64,000 nt of DNA from positions 7,502,001 through 7,566,000 of the forward strand of contig NZ_CP070326.1 in NCBI RefSeq assembly GCF_016917755.1. The letters run 5' to 3'. This DNA comes from Streptomyces noursei. GTDB lineage: Bacteria > Actinomycetota > Actinomycetes > Streptomycetales > Streptomycetaceae. A program made the position numbers and the translations under genes. The notes under the pieces are model-generated. The model had not been told where the DNA came from. It saw only the letters and a list, made by a program, of their open reading frames with translations, and made no database searches. This document shows positions 1-8,810 of this stretch, piece after piece (within the stretch, counting starts at the first letter, position 1; every line of letters starts with the position of its first letter).

Positions 1-1
1 C

Positions 2-1093
2 TGGATCGCCCTGGCGGGCGGGCGCCGCGAGGCGGCCGCCGAGGCGGCCTGGCAGGCGGCCAACGAGCCGGGCGCGCAGGGGTGCCGAGCCGTCTTCGCC
101 GAACTGCTGGAGCTGGAGGCCATGTGTGCCGCCGACTCTGGTACGCGGCAAGGGTTGTTGCGGGACGCCGAGGCGATGTGGTCCGCTGCGCAACGACCGA
201 TGGCCGTGGCCAGGGTCGCCGTCGCACGGGCACGACTTGAGGGTGCCGGCGCGACGCGGGTGCGTGAGGCCACCGCCTGGCTGGGCCAGTTCGGGGTGGG
301 CGCCGGGGCCGGGGAGGCTGCGGGGCTGCTCAACCGGGCGGCGGCGAGCCTACGCCCATCGGCGAGCGTGCGGGTGCTGGGCGGCTTCCAGGTCCTCCGG
401 GACGGCTGCTCGGTCCGGGCCGAGGAGTGGCAGTCGAAGAAGGCACGGGACCTGCTCAAGCTCCTGGTGGCCAGACGAGGACTGCCCACACCGCGTGAAC
501 TGCTGATGGAGGCCTTGTGGCCCGAACAGGATCCGGCCCTGTGCGGAAACCGGCTGTCGGTGGCACTGTCCATCCTCCGCCTGGTACTGGATCCACAGCG
601 CCGCATGGCACAGGACCACTTCATCGTCGCGGACAAGCAGGTGGTGGGCCTGGCCCGGCTGCACGTGGACGTGCAGGAGTTCCTGGCCACCGCACGCCAT
701 GCGCTGGGAGTGGCCGAGCGGTCGGCCGAGCACGCCTTCGCGGCGCTGACCGCCGCCGAGGGCCTGTACCGCGGCGACGTCTTGGCGGACGACCCTTATG
801 CACAGTGGGCCACGGCTCTGCGGGAGGAGGCCCAGGCGACCCATGCGGAACTGCTCGCCAGGCTCGCTGCGGCGGCTGCCGAGAACCGTGACACCTACGC
901 GGAGATCCACTACAGGCTTCGACTGCTGGAACGCGATCCGTACGACGAGGACACCCACCTCGCCCTGGTCTGCCTGCTGGCAGCGGCCGGCCGCCACGGC
1001 GAAGCGCGGCGCCGCTACCGGCTGTACGCCGGGTACATGAACGAAATCGACGTCACCCCAGCGCCCTATCCCCTCCGGACAGTCAAGGACTGA
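2..1093 (+). CDS. BTAD-domain transcriptional regulator, 5' end outside window
   Basis: The frame is open from the first bases of the window, so this is the C-terminal part of a longer protein. The first ~75 residues are Ala/Arg-rich and helical, as in the TPR or ATPase parts of large regulators. They are followed by an OmpR-like winged helix (VRVLGGFQVLRDG, then KKARDLLKLLVARRG and ELLMEALWPE) and a bacterial transcriptional activation domain (AALTAAEGLYRGDVL through the helices near the end). This order, with the DNA-binding domain at the C-terminal side, is that of large SARP-like or AfsR-related regulators. The target genes are not visible. The family assignment is sound; the role is inferred only from the family. 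Confidence 0.85.
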   Translation, partial: WIALAGGRREAAAEAAWQAANEPGAQGCRAVFAELLELEAMCAADSGTRQGLLRDAEAMWSAAQRPMAVARVAVARARLEGAGATRVREATAWLGQFGVGAGAGEAAGLLNRAAASLRPSASVRVLGGFQVLRDGCSVRAEEWQSKKARDLLKLLVARRGLPTPRELLMEALWPEQDPALCGNRLSVALSILRLVLDPQRRMAQDHFIVADKQVVGLARLHVDVQEFLATARHALGVAERSAEHAFAALTAAEGLYRGDVLADDPYAQWATALREEAQATHAELLARLAAAAAENRDTYAEIHYRLRLLERDPYDEDTHLALVCLLAAAGRHGEARRRYRLYAGYMNEIDVTPAPYPLRTVKD

Positions 1094-1656
1094 TCAGGAT
1101 GGGTCCATACCACCACGGCAAGATCAATCTCAGAGTCAGGCAGGGACACCAGATGAAAGGGCAGCACTCTCTGGCCGGGCAACGCCCCGGAACCGGAACC
1201 CGGCGGTGGGTCGGCGACAGCCGGTTCGGGGCGGCGCAACGGCCAGCGCAGTCAAAGGAACCGGGGCGGCCCGCCACGCACCGGTCATCTCCTCGGCCAG
1301 CAGCCGGTGTTCGGCGTGCTCGTCCAGGACCTGAAGCCGGGCTCGCCAAGCCCGGACGACAACGGTCCGCGGCCGCACGGCGGCCAGGCGACGCGGCCAC
1401 AGCCGACGGCAGGCGGCGGACTCGGCGACACGGCGGCGCCGAGCGTCGCGGCGACGACAGGCCGCCGGACGCCGGCGGGGCCCTGGGGCGCGACCGGGTC
1501 CGTGGCCGTTAGACGGACGGCAGCGGACCCACAGGGATCCACGGGCGGGCCGGCGCACGGGGCCCGACGACGCCCGACGACGGCGGAGCAGCAGAGTCCG
1601 GCCGGCAGGACGACAGCGAAGCGAGCAACCGTGGCCCAAGCCGGCGGGGCATCCGC
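1094..1656. other. Intergenic stretch with no recognisable gene
   Basis: About 560 bases between the BTAD regulator and a decayed gene block. Open frames exist on both strands, but their translations are Arg/Pro/Gly-rich with no family motif, as expected of non-coding high-GC DNA. No hairpin or repeat stands out. Confidence 0.5.
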
Positions 1657-1866
1657 GGTGAGGTGCCGGCGTCGCCCGACGGGGAGGGTGAAGCTGTCGG
1701 GGACGACGGCGTCGATCAGCGTCTTGCCGGCAAGGTTGCCCTCACCCGCGGCTTGCACGGCCTGGAGTGTGGTGTGGCCGGCAGTGGCGTTGATCCGCAA
1801 CTCGGCGTCCTCGGCTACGTCGGCGAAGCGTGCCAGGCGTATGCCGGGGTGCTGCTCCAGCCAGGG
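1657..1866 (-). pseudogene. Remnant of a NADPH:F420 reductase-like dinucleotide-binding protein
   Basis: One minus-strand frame reads INATAGHTTLQAVQAAGEG followed by NLAGKTLIDAVVPDSF. This is the second half of the Rossmann domain of F420-dependent NADP reductase-like proteins (usual pattern INATPG...LAGKxLIDVANPLD). The N-terminal GxGxxG half is absent and no start codon fits, so this is a fragment. It lies just downstream of another decayed gene on the same strand, which suggests an old deletion. Confidence 0.55.
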
Positions 1867-1912
1867 CGCGGCCGCTGGGGTGCGGCTCCGCCCGCGCGGC
1901 TGGGGTGGCTGT

Positions 1913-2580
1913 TTACCAGGTCTGGCGCTGGGTGACACCGATGACGAACCCTGGGGGTCGGTGAAGTGGAAGAGCTTTGTCCGTGGGACTCGAAGGCGTC
2001 CTTGGCGACCTTCACCAGCGGGCGGACCTTTCCGCGTAGGCGTCGAAGTCATCGACAGCCAGGTAGAACATACCGAACACCCCCAACGGGGTGTCTTCCC
2101 GCACCGCCAGCCAGTTCCGCAGGTCGGTGTCCTTGTTGACCAGGAGAGCGAACTCGACCTCGAACAACTGCTGTTGATGCCACTCCCCGAGGAGCTCGAC
2201 GAGACCGGGCGGCTGTTCACGCCGCACCTCAACCGCGTCCGAACCCCGGTCCGCAACGAACCGCTGCACCGCCCCCATCCGGCTGATCGGCAAGCGGGTC
2301 CGAGCCACCTCCATGCCTCTCACCTGGTGGTTTACGACCACAGTGTGGAGGTGGCTCGACACGGGCGCCTGATTGCCAAGGGGGCTGTCCGTCTGGAACT
2401 GAACCATTACCTGGAGGTCCTCGGCCGCTGTGTCCTGGAGGCCGAAGAGGCGGACGACGTCGGCGAGCGTGACGTCCTCGCCGCGCCAGGACGCGCTCAG
2501 GGCCAATCCCTGATCCTTGGCGTACCAGGCTCTGGCCGCGAGGGACAGCGACAGGTCGTCCAGCCCGCGTACGGTGAAGA
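1913..2580 (-). pseudogene. Frameshifted gene with a VOC-like C-terminal end
   Basis: A coherent minus-strand frame runs from about 2580 (RFFTVRGLDD, no ATG/GTG/TTG before an in-frame TGA) to FYLAVDDFDAYAERSARW. It then continues only by changing frame: LVKVAKDAFESHG, then KLFHFTDPQG, then FVIGVTQRQTW and stop at 1913-1915. The three pieces join into a glyoxalase/VOC-type ending if two single bases were lost near 1950-1970. The N-terminal ~160 residues are not recognised. Loss of the start and at least two frameshifts make it non-functional. Confidence 0.6.
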
Positions 2581-2657
2581 ACCGTAGGCGTCAAACACTC
2601 CGGCCTCCGGTGCTGGCAAGGAGAGCCCAGAGGCCGTCCGGATGATGAGGTGGCACG

Positions 2658-3620
2658 GTGACCGACCACGATGAGGCGGCGACTGTCCGACCGTTGACCC
2701 TGGCTTGGGTGAGTCGGCACCTCAAGGCCGGCGAACGGATCGTCAGGACCGAGGCGCTGCGCGGGGGCATCACTGCCGAAATGCGGCGGCTGACCATCGG
2801 CACGCGGGACGGACGCACCCGTGACCTGGTGCTGCGGAGCTTCGTCGACCCGTTCTACGTGGAGCACGCCGCGGACTGGCTGAACAGGGAGGCCGGCGCC
2901 CTGCCGCTGCTGGCGGGGACCGGCGTGCCGGCTCCTGAACTGGTCGCGGTTGATCCGACCGCCGCGCAGTGCGAGCATCCATCGCTCCTGATGACACATC
3001 TGGTGGGCCGGACGGTCCTCGACGACGAGGCAGTGGAGACGCGCATTCCGCTGCTGGCCCGTCAACTCGTGGCGATCCACGCGTTGCGCCCCGCCGAACG
3101 GCCCCGGGAGTATGTGGCGTTGACGACCGCCGACACCGTCGTGGTTCCCAAGGGCGCCGACGAGGCGGCATGGGCCGCCGCGATCGACGTGATCCGCAAC
3201 CCCGCGCCACCCTATGAAGGGCGGTTCCTGCACCGGGACTTCCAACCCGGCAACGTGCTGTTCGACGTGCCGCCCGCAAGGCCGACGGGTGCCCGGATCA
3301 CCGGCGTCGTCGACTGGGCCGCGACCTCCTGGGGCCCCTCTGATCTCGATGTGGCGCACTGCTCCACCAATCTCGCGCTGCTGCACGGCCCGGCGTGGGG
3401 TCTGCGGTTCGCCGAGGCGTATGAGGAGGCCGGCGGGATGCTCGCCGAGGCCGCGAGCGAGCGGCTGTACTGGCAGGTGCGGGACGGGTTGGCGTGCTCA
3501 GAAGAAGTGCAGCAGGTGACGCAGCCATGGCGAGAGGCGGGGAGGACAGAGCTGACGACACGAGCCGTGGAAGAGCGGCTGGATGCCTACGTCACCGCCC
3601 TGATGGACACGCTGGGCTGA
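2658..3620 (+). CDS. Aminoglycoside phosphotransferase (APH)-family kinase-like protein
   Basis: A 320-residue protein with the APH fold signatures: catalytic loop HRDFQPGNVLF near residue 193, and a DWA metal motif (GVVDWAATSWGPSDLDVAH) about 25 residues later. The family transfers phosphate from ATP to small hydroxylated substrates. Many members in actinomycetes are not resistance enzymes, and the substrate cannot be read from the sequence. The GTG start at 2658 directly precedes the coherent N-terminus TDHDEAATVRP. It stands alone, with a decayed gene on the opposite strand upstream. Confidence 0.85.
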   Translation: MTDHDEAATVRPLTLAWVSRHLKAGERIVRTEALRGGITAEMRRLTIGTRDGRTRDLVLRSFVDPFYVEHAADWLNREAGALPLLAGTGVPAPELVAVDPTAAQCEHPSLLMTHLVGRTVLDDEAVETRIPLLARQLVAIHALRPAERPREYVALTTADTVVVPKGADEAAWAAAIDVIRNPAPPYEGRFLHRDFQPGNVLFDVPPARPTGARITGVVDWAATSWGPSDLDVAHCSTNLALLHGPAWGLRFAEAYEEAGGMLAEAASERLYWQVRDGLACSEEVQQVTQPWREAGRTELTTRAVEERLDAYVTALMDTLG

Positions 3621-4005
3621 GCCAGAACAGCCCGGGGCACGGCCCGACCTCATCATTCACCACTCAACCAAGGGATGAATCGAGCAGACCCCGGGGAATC
3701 ACGGGGCCAGCAGACGACCGAGCGGCGCTGGCCGGCGTCGACGGCGTCAAACCGCCCAAGGAGCATGGAGCCGAGACGCGGACCATCTGATAGGTGACGG
3801 AGGCGCACTCGGCGCGGAGTCCGCGATGCAGGAGGGGCACGCTCGCACAGCCTGCGTCGAGCCGACGCTCCAGACACGGCCTGCAGGGGTCCAGTCGGCC
3901 GGGCCGGGGCCACGTCTGTGGCAATGACGCTCACACAGCGGTGCCCTGAGCTTCGGCCACCCCACCGATCACCAACAAGACGATGGCCTCACCCTGGTGC
4001 GCGAT
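3621..4005. other. Intergenic stretch with no recognisable gene
   Basis: About 385 bases between the APH-like gene and the convergent CbrC-like gene. No frame gives a recognisable protein, and no strong hairpin was seen. Confidence 0.45.
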
Positions 4006-4542
4006 CTATGTGAAATCCGAGTAGGCGAGGTGAGTTGCGCAGGCTCGACATCGGAAGAGGTAGGCAGTGGGCTGGCCGTCTTTGTCCAAGGCGTTGAGGT
4101 AGTCCTCAACCTGGGCTGCCGACCACCCCCAGCTGCTGGCTTCCCGCCGCAGCACCTCTACTGCGTCGGGATAGTCCTCCAGCTCAGCCGCCCCGACCGC
4201 GCCCAGGAAGGCCGCACCGTCACCGCAGTGGAAGAACCACTGAGGTTCCTGCCAGCCGGGAAATCCCGGCGTACGGCCGGCAATTCCCATGAACACCTCG
4301 ACCGGCACGTCGTCGCCGATGAGACCCCCTACGAAATCAGCCTCGTACTGCTCAGCGGCGCTTCCATCAGCGATACACCACGGGCACAGCCGATCGTCAA
4401 GATCATCGACTGCATAGACGGGGCCGGTGTAGATGTACCCGCGCCCTCGCCCACAGCAGACACAAAGGATGTCGGAGGCCACGACTGCGCCAGTGGTCAT
4501 GGGATGGGGATGGTAAGGGAATTCCGGAAGCGAATCGGTCAC
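4006..4542 (-). CDS. CbrC family (UPF0167) protein
   Basis: A 178-residue protein beginning VTDSLPEFPYHPHP. It has the CbrC/UPF0167 pattern: the N-terminal FPYHP motif, CVCCGRGRGYIYTGPVYA, then CPWCIADGSAAEQY and a C-terminal FRCRACATHL. The four Cys pairs look like zinc ligands. GTG at 4540-4542 was chosen because the homologous N-terminus begins there; the frame is open further upstream, but that sequence has no family similarity. The family is linked to colicin E2 tolerance in E. coli, but its biochemical role is unknown. Confidence 0.85.
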   Translation of the reverse strand: MTDSLPEFPYHPHPMTTGAVVASDILCVCCGRGRGYIYTGPVYAVDDLDDRLCPWCIADGSAAEQYEADFVGGLIGDDVPVEVFMGIAGRTPGFPGWQEPQWFFHCGDGAAFLGAVGAAELEDYPDAVEVLRREASSWGWSAAQVEDYLNALDKDGQPTAYLFRCRACATHLAYSDFT

Positions 4543-4745
4543 AACCAGCGACCGTAACAGCCGTAAGGTTCGGACGGATCGTGCGGCCGCCCGGACTCCG
4601 CCGGCCTGCCCCAACAGAGACCACCGCCAACTCCACTTGTCAAGGCATGGTGAAATCGCGCAGTGTCCGTCCTCCCCGTTGCTAGACAGTGCGTCGGCGT
4701 CCGCCTCATCCGACGGCGCTGAAAACGAGAAACGGGGAACGCACA

Positions 4746-5099
4746 ATGGCATCACCCACGTTGAAACTCCTCACGATCGCGGCGGCCACCGTGCTCGCAG
4801 CCGGGCTGACCACCGGCAGCGCCATGGCCGTCGAGCACGGACGCATCGCGTGCGGAGGCCAACCCGCCATCCAGGTCTGGAACAACGACGGCGAACACTG
4901 CTTCCAGTCCGAGAAGGACGTCTACATCACCGACGTCGTCACCGTCTGCCGCGTCAACGGAGTGGATAACGGCGCCTACCAGTGGAAGGAGAACCCCGAC
5001 GTCCCGACCCCGCACACCAAGTACCTCGACGACCTTTGCGACAACTACTCCGGGGTGCCCGGAAACACCACCGTGGTGTGGGTGGGCGTCCAAGTGTGA
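4746..5099 (+). CDS. Small secreted protein of unknown function
   Basis: A 117-residue protein with a clear Sec signal peptide (MASPTLKLLTIAAATVLAAG, predicted cleavage after GSAMA). The mature domain is about 87 residues, rich in Trp, Tyr and Asn, with four Cys that could form two disulphides. It resembles small secreted beta-rich proteins of Streptomyces (beta/gamma-crystallin-like or inhibitor-like), but no diagnostic motif was identified. A purine-rich AACGGGGAA lies just before the ATG. Being secreted is well supported; the fold is a guess. Confidence 0.7.
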   Translation: MASPTLKLLTIAAATVLAAGLTTGSAMAVEHGRIACGGQPAIQVWNNDGEHCFQSEKDVYITDVVTVCRVNGVDNGAYQWKENPDVPTPHTKYLDDLCDNYSGVPGNTTVVWVGVQV

Positions 5100-5277
5100 G
5101 AAAGACCGGCGACAGCACCGGGCCGATGGCCCCGCAGCCGGTGGTTCCGGCACAGCGGTGACGCCGGCATGTGCGTCCCGCCTGCGGGGGCAACGGCACT
5201 CCCTGGTGGTGCGTCCGGAAGGTTTCGCAGGGATGCGTCGTCCAGCGCGTCGATGCGTCGTCAACCTCTAGATGAGC

Positions 5278-5372
5278 GATCCCAAGGGGTTCAGTGGTCG
5301 TAGGCGGCCAGTGCGTGCAGGACCGGCTGGCCGTGCACGAACCTGGCTCCCCTCATCAGACCCCTTGGAATC
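5278..5372 (+). repeat. MITE-like element, copy 1 (95 bp)
   Basis: A 95-bp segment with imperfect terminal inverted repeats (GATCCCAAGGGGT at the left, ACCCCTTGGAATC at the right). A second 95-bp copy lies inverted at 7439-7533. The two copies match over most of their length, including the core around GACCGGCTGGCCGTGC. The similarity continues into the flank AACCGTCTAA. No coding capacity was seen. The pair brackets the methyltransferase gene and the IS630 element. Confidence 0.7.
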
Positions 5373-5398
5373 AACCGTCTAAGGAACCGGGAGGTGCT

Positions 5399-6247
5399 CT
5401 ACCGGCGGACCGCCGAGATCAGTCCGCCGGACCGCTCCTCGCGCTGCGGCGGGGTGTCGATCGGGCGGCCGTAGGCGGCAGCGCGCTCGCGCAGGGTGTG
5501 GCTTTCGGCCTCCCAGCCGTGCCCGGCCAGCCAGCCCACCGGGTCGTCGGGCATCTCCGAGACCCACATGGACGCCGCCGATCCCGGCACGGCGTCCGCG
5601 CCGAAGCGCTCGATCACGCCGCGCGAACCCAACGTCAGCCCCATCCGACTGCCTGCCGCCGACTGCGCGCTGATCCGGGCCATCAGCAGCTCCACCGCGT
5701 CCTCGGGCAGATAGATCAGCAGTCCTTCGGCGATCCACACGGTCGGCACCGCCGGGTCGTGCCCTGCGGCGGCCAGCGCGCCTGGCCAGTCCTCACGCAG
5801 ATCCACCGCGACGGTGACCCGCTCGCAGCATGCGACGGCACGCTCCTGGCGCAGCACCGATGCCTTGAAGTCCAGTGGCGCGGCGGTGTCGACCTCGAAC
5901 AGCCGGGTGCCCTCGGGCCAGTCCATCCGGAAGGCCCGGCTGTCCATGCCGGCGCCGAGCAGCACGACCTGCCGGACCCCGGACGCAGATGCCTGCTGCA
6001 ACACGTCGTCAAGGAACTTCGTCCTGACGACGATGGAGAACGACACGGCCAGCCGGCGGCGTCGCGCGGCCTCGTCATCGGGCGGCGGCGAGGAGGGCCA
6101 CAGGCCGCCGGCGGTGGCGAATGCCTGTGCCAGTGGGTCGCGGAACAGCGCGTTCTCCCGCTCGGTCTCCAACGCCCGCACCCGGGCCACCCCCACCGCC
6201 GTGGCCCACACTCCCGACGGCTGCACCCGCTCCTGCTCATCAGTCAT
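5399..6247 (-). CDS. Class I SAM-dependent methyltransferase (LCMT/TIGR00027-like)
   Basis: A 282-residue protein. The N-terminal helix has ENALFRDPLAQAFA. The SAM-binding motif is QVVLLGAGMDSRAFRMDWP at about residue 90, followed by LFEVDTAAPLDFKA and WIAEGLLIYLPEDAV. This is the leucine carboxyl methyltransferase-like group abundant in actinobacteria, whose substrates are mostly unknown. An IS630 element ends only 10 bp upstream of the start codon, so the native promoter and ribosome-binding region have been replaced. Any expression now has to come from the element or read-through. Confidence 0.88.
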   Translation of the reverse strand: MTDEQERVQPSGVWATAVGVARVRALETERENALFRDPLAQAFATAGGLWPSSPPPDDEAARRRRLAVSFSIVVRTKFLDDVLQQASASGVRQVVLLGAGMDSRAFRMDWPEGTRLFEVDTAAPLDFKASVLRQERAVACCERVTVAVDLREDWPGALAAAGHDPAVPTVWIAEGLLIYLPEDAVELLMARISAQSAAGSRMGLTLGSRGVIERFGADAVPGSAASMWVSEMPDDPVGWLAGHGWEAESHTLRERAAAYGRPIDTPPQREERSGGLISAVRR

Positions 6248-6256
6248 TGCGCCAGC

Positions 6257-7045
6257 CTAAGCGGTCTTGAGCAAGTCTTCTGTGGTTGGTGTCAGTGCTG
6301 TTGCCCGTCGGGTCATTGCCTGGTCGACGGCGGTGTGTAGTGCGGTGGTGCTGGTGTAGGCACGGACGGGCATGTCCTGGTACTTCACTGAGCGCCATAT
6401 GCGCTCGATGAGGTTCAGCTCCGGCGATCGCGGTGGGAGGTAGAACAGGTGGACGCCGATGGCCTCCAGTTCTTCACGCCGTCCCTTGAAGAGTCTGGCG
6501 TGGTGGATCTGGGCGTTGTCCATGACGATCGTGCACGGTCTGACCCGCCGCCAACCAGGCGGCGGGTCAGTGAGACTGTCCGTTCCTTTGGGCAGGCGTG
6601 CGATGTGCGTGCAGACGAAGTCGAGAACCATCGAAGCGTCAATTTTGTGGTCGACGGCCCTCCACACCAGTTCGGGGCCTGGCCCGCTCTCGCTCAGTGC
6701 TCCCAGGACGTTGACCCGCCGGTTCTTGGTGTCCTCCCGCTTGACGACAGCGCGGACACCGGTGCGGGCCCAGGTGAAACCGGTGGGCAGGGTCGGAGAG
6801 AACCCGGACTCGTCCAGGTAGTACAGATCCTCGGTACCGGCTTCGGCCCTCAGCCGTACAGCCGTAGGCCCTCCAGCCGCTCCCACGCGGCGGCCTGGAG
6901 GGCCGGGCCGGCCTTGTGCCGCAGACTGTCGCGGGTACGTTTCCAGCGGAAACCGTCCCGGTGCAGCAGCACCGACAGCCAGGAAGAATCGACATTTACC
7001 CCACGCTCTCGGCGCAGCCACTCCGCCAAAGCGGGCAGCGTCCAC
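6257..7045 (-). CDS. IS630 transposase, C-terminal DDE part
   Basis: This frame carries the catalytic half of an IS630 transposase: first Asp in LYYLDESGFSPTLP, second in IVMDNAQIHHA, and the Glu in LPPRSPELNLIERIW. Sequence before about position 6850 in this frame is not family-like, so the real domain starts at the junction with the HTH-bearing frame. The stop codon (TAG at 6257-6259) uses the TA of the target-site duplication, so the frame is closed by the host insertion site. Confidence 0.85.
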   Translation of the reverse strand: MDAARFGGVAAPRAWGKCRFFLAVGAAAPGRFPLETYPRQSAAQGRPGPPGRRVGAAGGPTAVRLRAEAGTEDLYYLDESGFSPTLPTGFTWARTGVRAVVKREDTKNRRVNVLGALSESGPGPELVWRAVDHKIDASMVLDFVCTHIARLPKGTDSLTDPPPGWRRVRPCTIVMDNAQIHHARLFKGRREELEAIGVHLFYLPPRSPELNLIERIWRSVKYQDMPVRAYTSTTALHTAVDQAMTRRATALTPTTEDLLKTA

Positions 7046-7431
7046 GTGGTCCCCTCAGCCGCCGCGGTATCCAGCATCGCCTCCAGCGCGTCCAGGTCCT
7101 CGCGCGTCCACCGTGGCGGCCGGCCCGACCGGGGCGCGTCGGCCAGGGCCTCGAAACTTCCGTCAAGGAACCGGCGCAGAGCTTTGCGCACGGTGACCAC
7201 ATGCCGGTCGACAATGGACGCGATCTCGGGAGCGTTGCGGCCCTGGGCCGACAGCCGCACGCATTCCAACCGCACCCGCTCATTCACCGGCAAGTCCCGA
7301 GCCCTCAACCGCCGCCCCAACTCCGCCTCATCCTCCGACGAGAGCTCCACCCACAACGGTCCTGCCATTCCAAACCCCCCTCCTGGTATGGCACATACCC
7401 AAACAGCACCACACTTCACCAAGACCGCTTA
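6258..7431 (-). mobile_element. IS630-family insertion sequence with TA target duplication
   Basis: The ends are perfect 10-bp inverted repeats, AGCGGTCTTG at 6260-6269 and CAAGACCGCT at 7420-7429. Each is flanked by TA (6258-6259 and 7430-7431), the target dinucleotide of IS630/Tc1-type elements. The 1170-bp body carries the transposase in two overlapping frames on the minus strand. Confidence 0.9.
6850..7368 (-). CDS. IS630 transposase, N-terminal helix-turn-helix part
   Basis: This frame starts MAGPLWVELSSEDEAEL and has two HTH modules: the first around NERVRLECVRLSAQGRNAPE, the second around TWTLPALAEWLRRERGVNVD. It reaches WKRTRDSLRHKAGP and terminates at 6850 (RLEGLRLYG then TGA). The catalytic half continues in another frame starting at the same point. 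Either ribosomal frameshifting joins them or a single indel has inactivated the element; the sequence alone does not decide. Confidence 0.8.
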   Translation of the reverse strand: MAGPLWVELSSEDEAELGRRLRARDLPVNERVRLECVRLSAQGRNAPEIASIVDRHVVTVRKALRRFLDGSFEALADAPRSGRPPRWTREDLDALEAMLDTAAAEGTTWTLPALAEWLRRERGVNVDSSWLSVLLHRDGFRWKRTRDSLRHKAGPALQAAAWERLEGLRLYG

Positions 7432-7438
7432 GACGGTC

Positions 7439-7533
7439 GATTCCGAGGGGCCGGATGAGGGGAGCCAGGTTCATGCGCGGCCAGCCGGTCATGCGCGCAC
7501 TGACCGTCTGCGGCCACTCACCCCCTTGGAATC
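7439..7533 (-). repeat. MITE-like element, copy 2 (95 bp, inverted)
   Basis: The inverted partner of the element at 5278-5372, also 95 bp, with ends GATTCCGAGGGG and CCCCCTTGGAATC. It begins about 8 bp beyond the right end of the IS630 element, and the shared flank AGACGGT touches the element's TA duplication. Confidence 0.7.
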
Positions 7534-7593
7534 GGTCATCTGGATCCGTCACACCATCGATCGTGTCGGCTCCATGAATCGTCCACCAGCTCG

Positions 7594-8664
7594 TCACCGG
7601 TGCCAGATCAAAAACAGGTACTGAAGCAGCGCTCGACTGCCGTCGGGAAGGAGCCGGCGCCCCCGAGTCAGAGGATCGGGGTGCGGTTGCTGGCCACGCA
7701 CTCCCCGTCTGGTGGACGCTGGCGCCGCATCAGGGGTGAGGCTGTTGAGCAGAGCTGTCCCGGTCCGCTGGTCCACGGTGCTGCTGTCCAGGCCCGTGGA
7801 GGGACTGTCGACGATCAGGAACTGGGGCACAGGCATGGCTGGCACTTCCCGCGCGGGGTCGCGAAGTGCCAGCCAAGTGCTGACGTTGGTGCGGGTCATG
7901 CCGTGCCCTACGACGGCCCGGGCGTCGAATGGGCTGCCGTTGAGGGGGACGGAGAAGTCTTCTGGGCCGATGGAGGCGGTGGTGGTCTCCGGGTCGCATG
8001 CCTGCATCCGCCGGAGCAGGTGGTTGGACCACCGGTCAGTGCCCTGTTTCACGATCTGGTCGGTGTCCTGCCGTGCGGCGGTGTAGGCAGCCTCGGCGCG
8101 CTCCTTGTCCCTTTCCAGGTGCGGCAGTTCGTCCCGTAGGTCGATGAGTTCGGCAAGTTCCCGAAGCTGCCAGGCATTCGGTTCCAGTCGCGTGGCAAGC
8201 TCCCGCACAGCGGCCTCGGCTTCAAGGGCAGCCTGTTGCTGCGGCGCCATCACGTCCTGGGTGAAGGCTTGCGCAGGGGCCGAGGCCCCCAGTACGGCTC
8301 GGTCGGCGTCGCTGGCAAGGCCATGGGCGACTTCGGCGGTCTGCGTCGCACGGCTGGCAGCTTGACGGGCACACTCGGCAGCCTGCTGTGCCTCGGCCAT
8401 CCGGCTCTGGAGCTGCTCGGCACGGTGTTGGCGGTCGGGGTCGAGTGGGCAGGGAACGGCTGTCGGGAGTGTGGAGACGGTCGGCGCAGCTGTCCGGAGC
8501 GCGGTGCTGCGGCCGATGCAACTGGGACTGAGCCGAGTCGAGCGCGGATGCGCAGGGTGATGTGGTTGGGGGGCCTCGGTCGCTCCCGGAGCTGGAGGGG
8601 CAGCACCAGGTCGCTCAAGGAAGAAAGGCACCCCTGCCGATGAGCCGGACCCCGAGTCGGTCAA
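7594..8664 (-). pseudogene. Decayed SMC/AAA-type ATPase fragment
   Basis: The middle ~150 residues form an Ala/Glu/Gln-rich coiled coil (RMAEAQQAAECARQAASRAT onward). The C-terminal part reads TRTNVSTWLALRDPA then PQFLIVDSPSTGLDSST, which resembles the signature and Walker B region of SMC/RecN-like ATPases. The N-terminal Walker A half is missing, the first ~70 residues are Pro/Arg-rich with no homology, and the last ~40 residues lose the pattern. This is best read as the 3' fragment of a DNA-repair-type ATPase with a late frameshift. Confidence 0.5.
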
Positions 8665-8810
8665 ATAGCCGCCAGCGCGACTTGCGGCACGTCACAGGCG
8701 GATACGGGGGATAGCCCCCGTGCTCCGGCTTCTGCCACCTGCGAGAATGATCAAAGAACGGGTTCTGACCTCCCGTTCTTGCAGACGACGGAAAGGCAGG
8801 GGGCACAGGC

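Noticed and set aside
1307..2587. A 426-codon plus-strand frame
   Set aside because: Its translation has no domain and overlaps two minus-strand remnants with recognisable motifs. High-GC DNA gives long antisense frames.
2658..3620. Calling the APH-like gene an antibiotic resistance gene
   Set aside because: Only the generic kinase motifs are visible; the family has many unrelated substrates.
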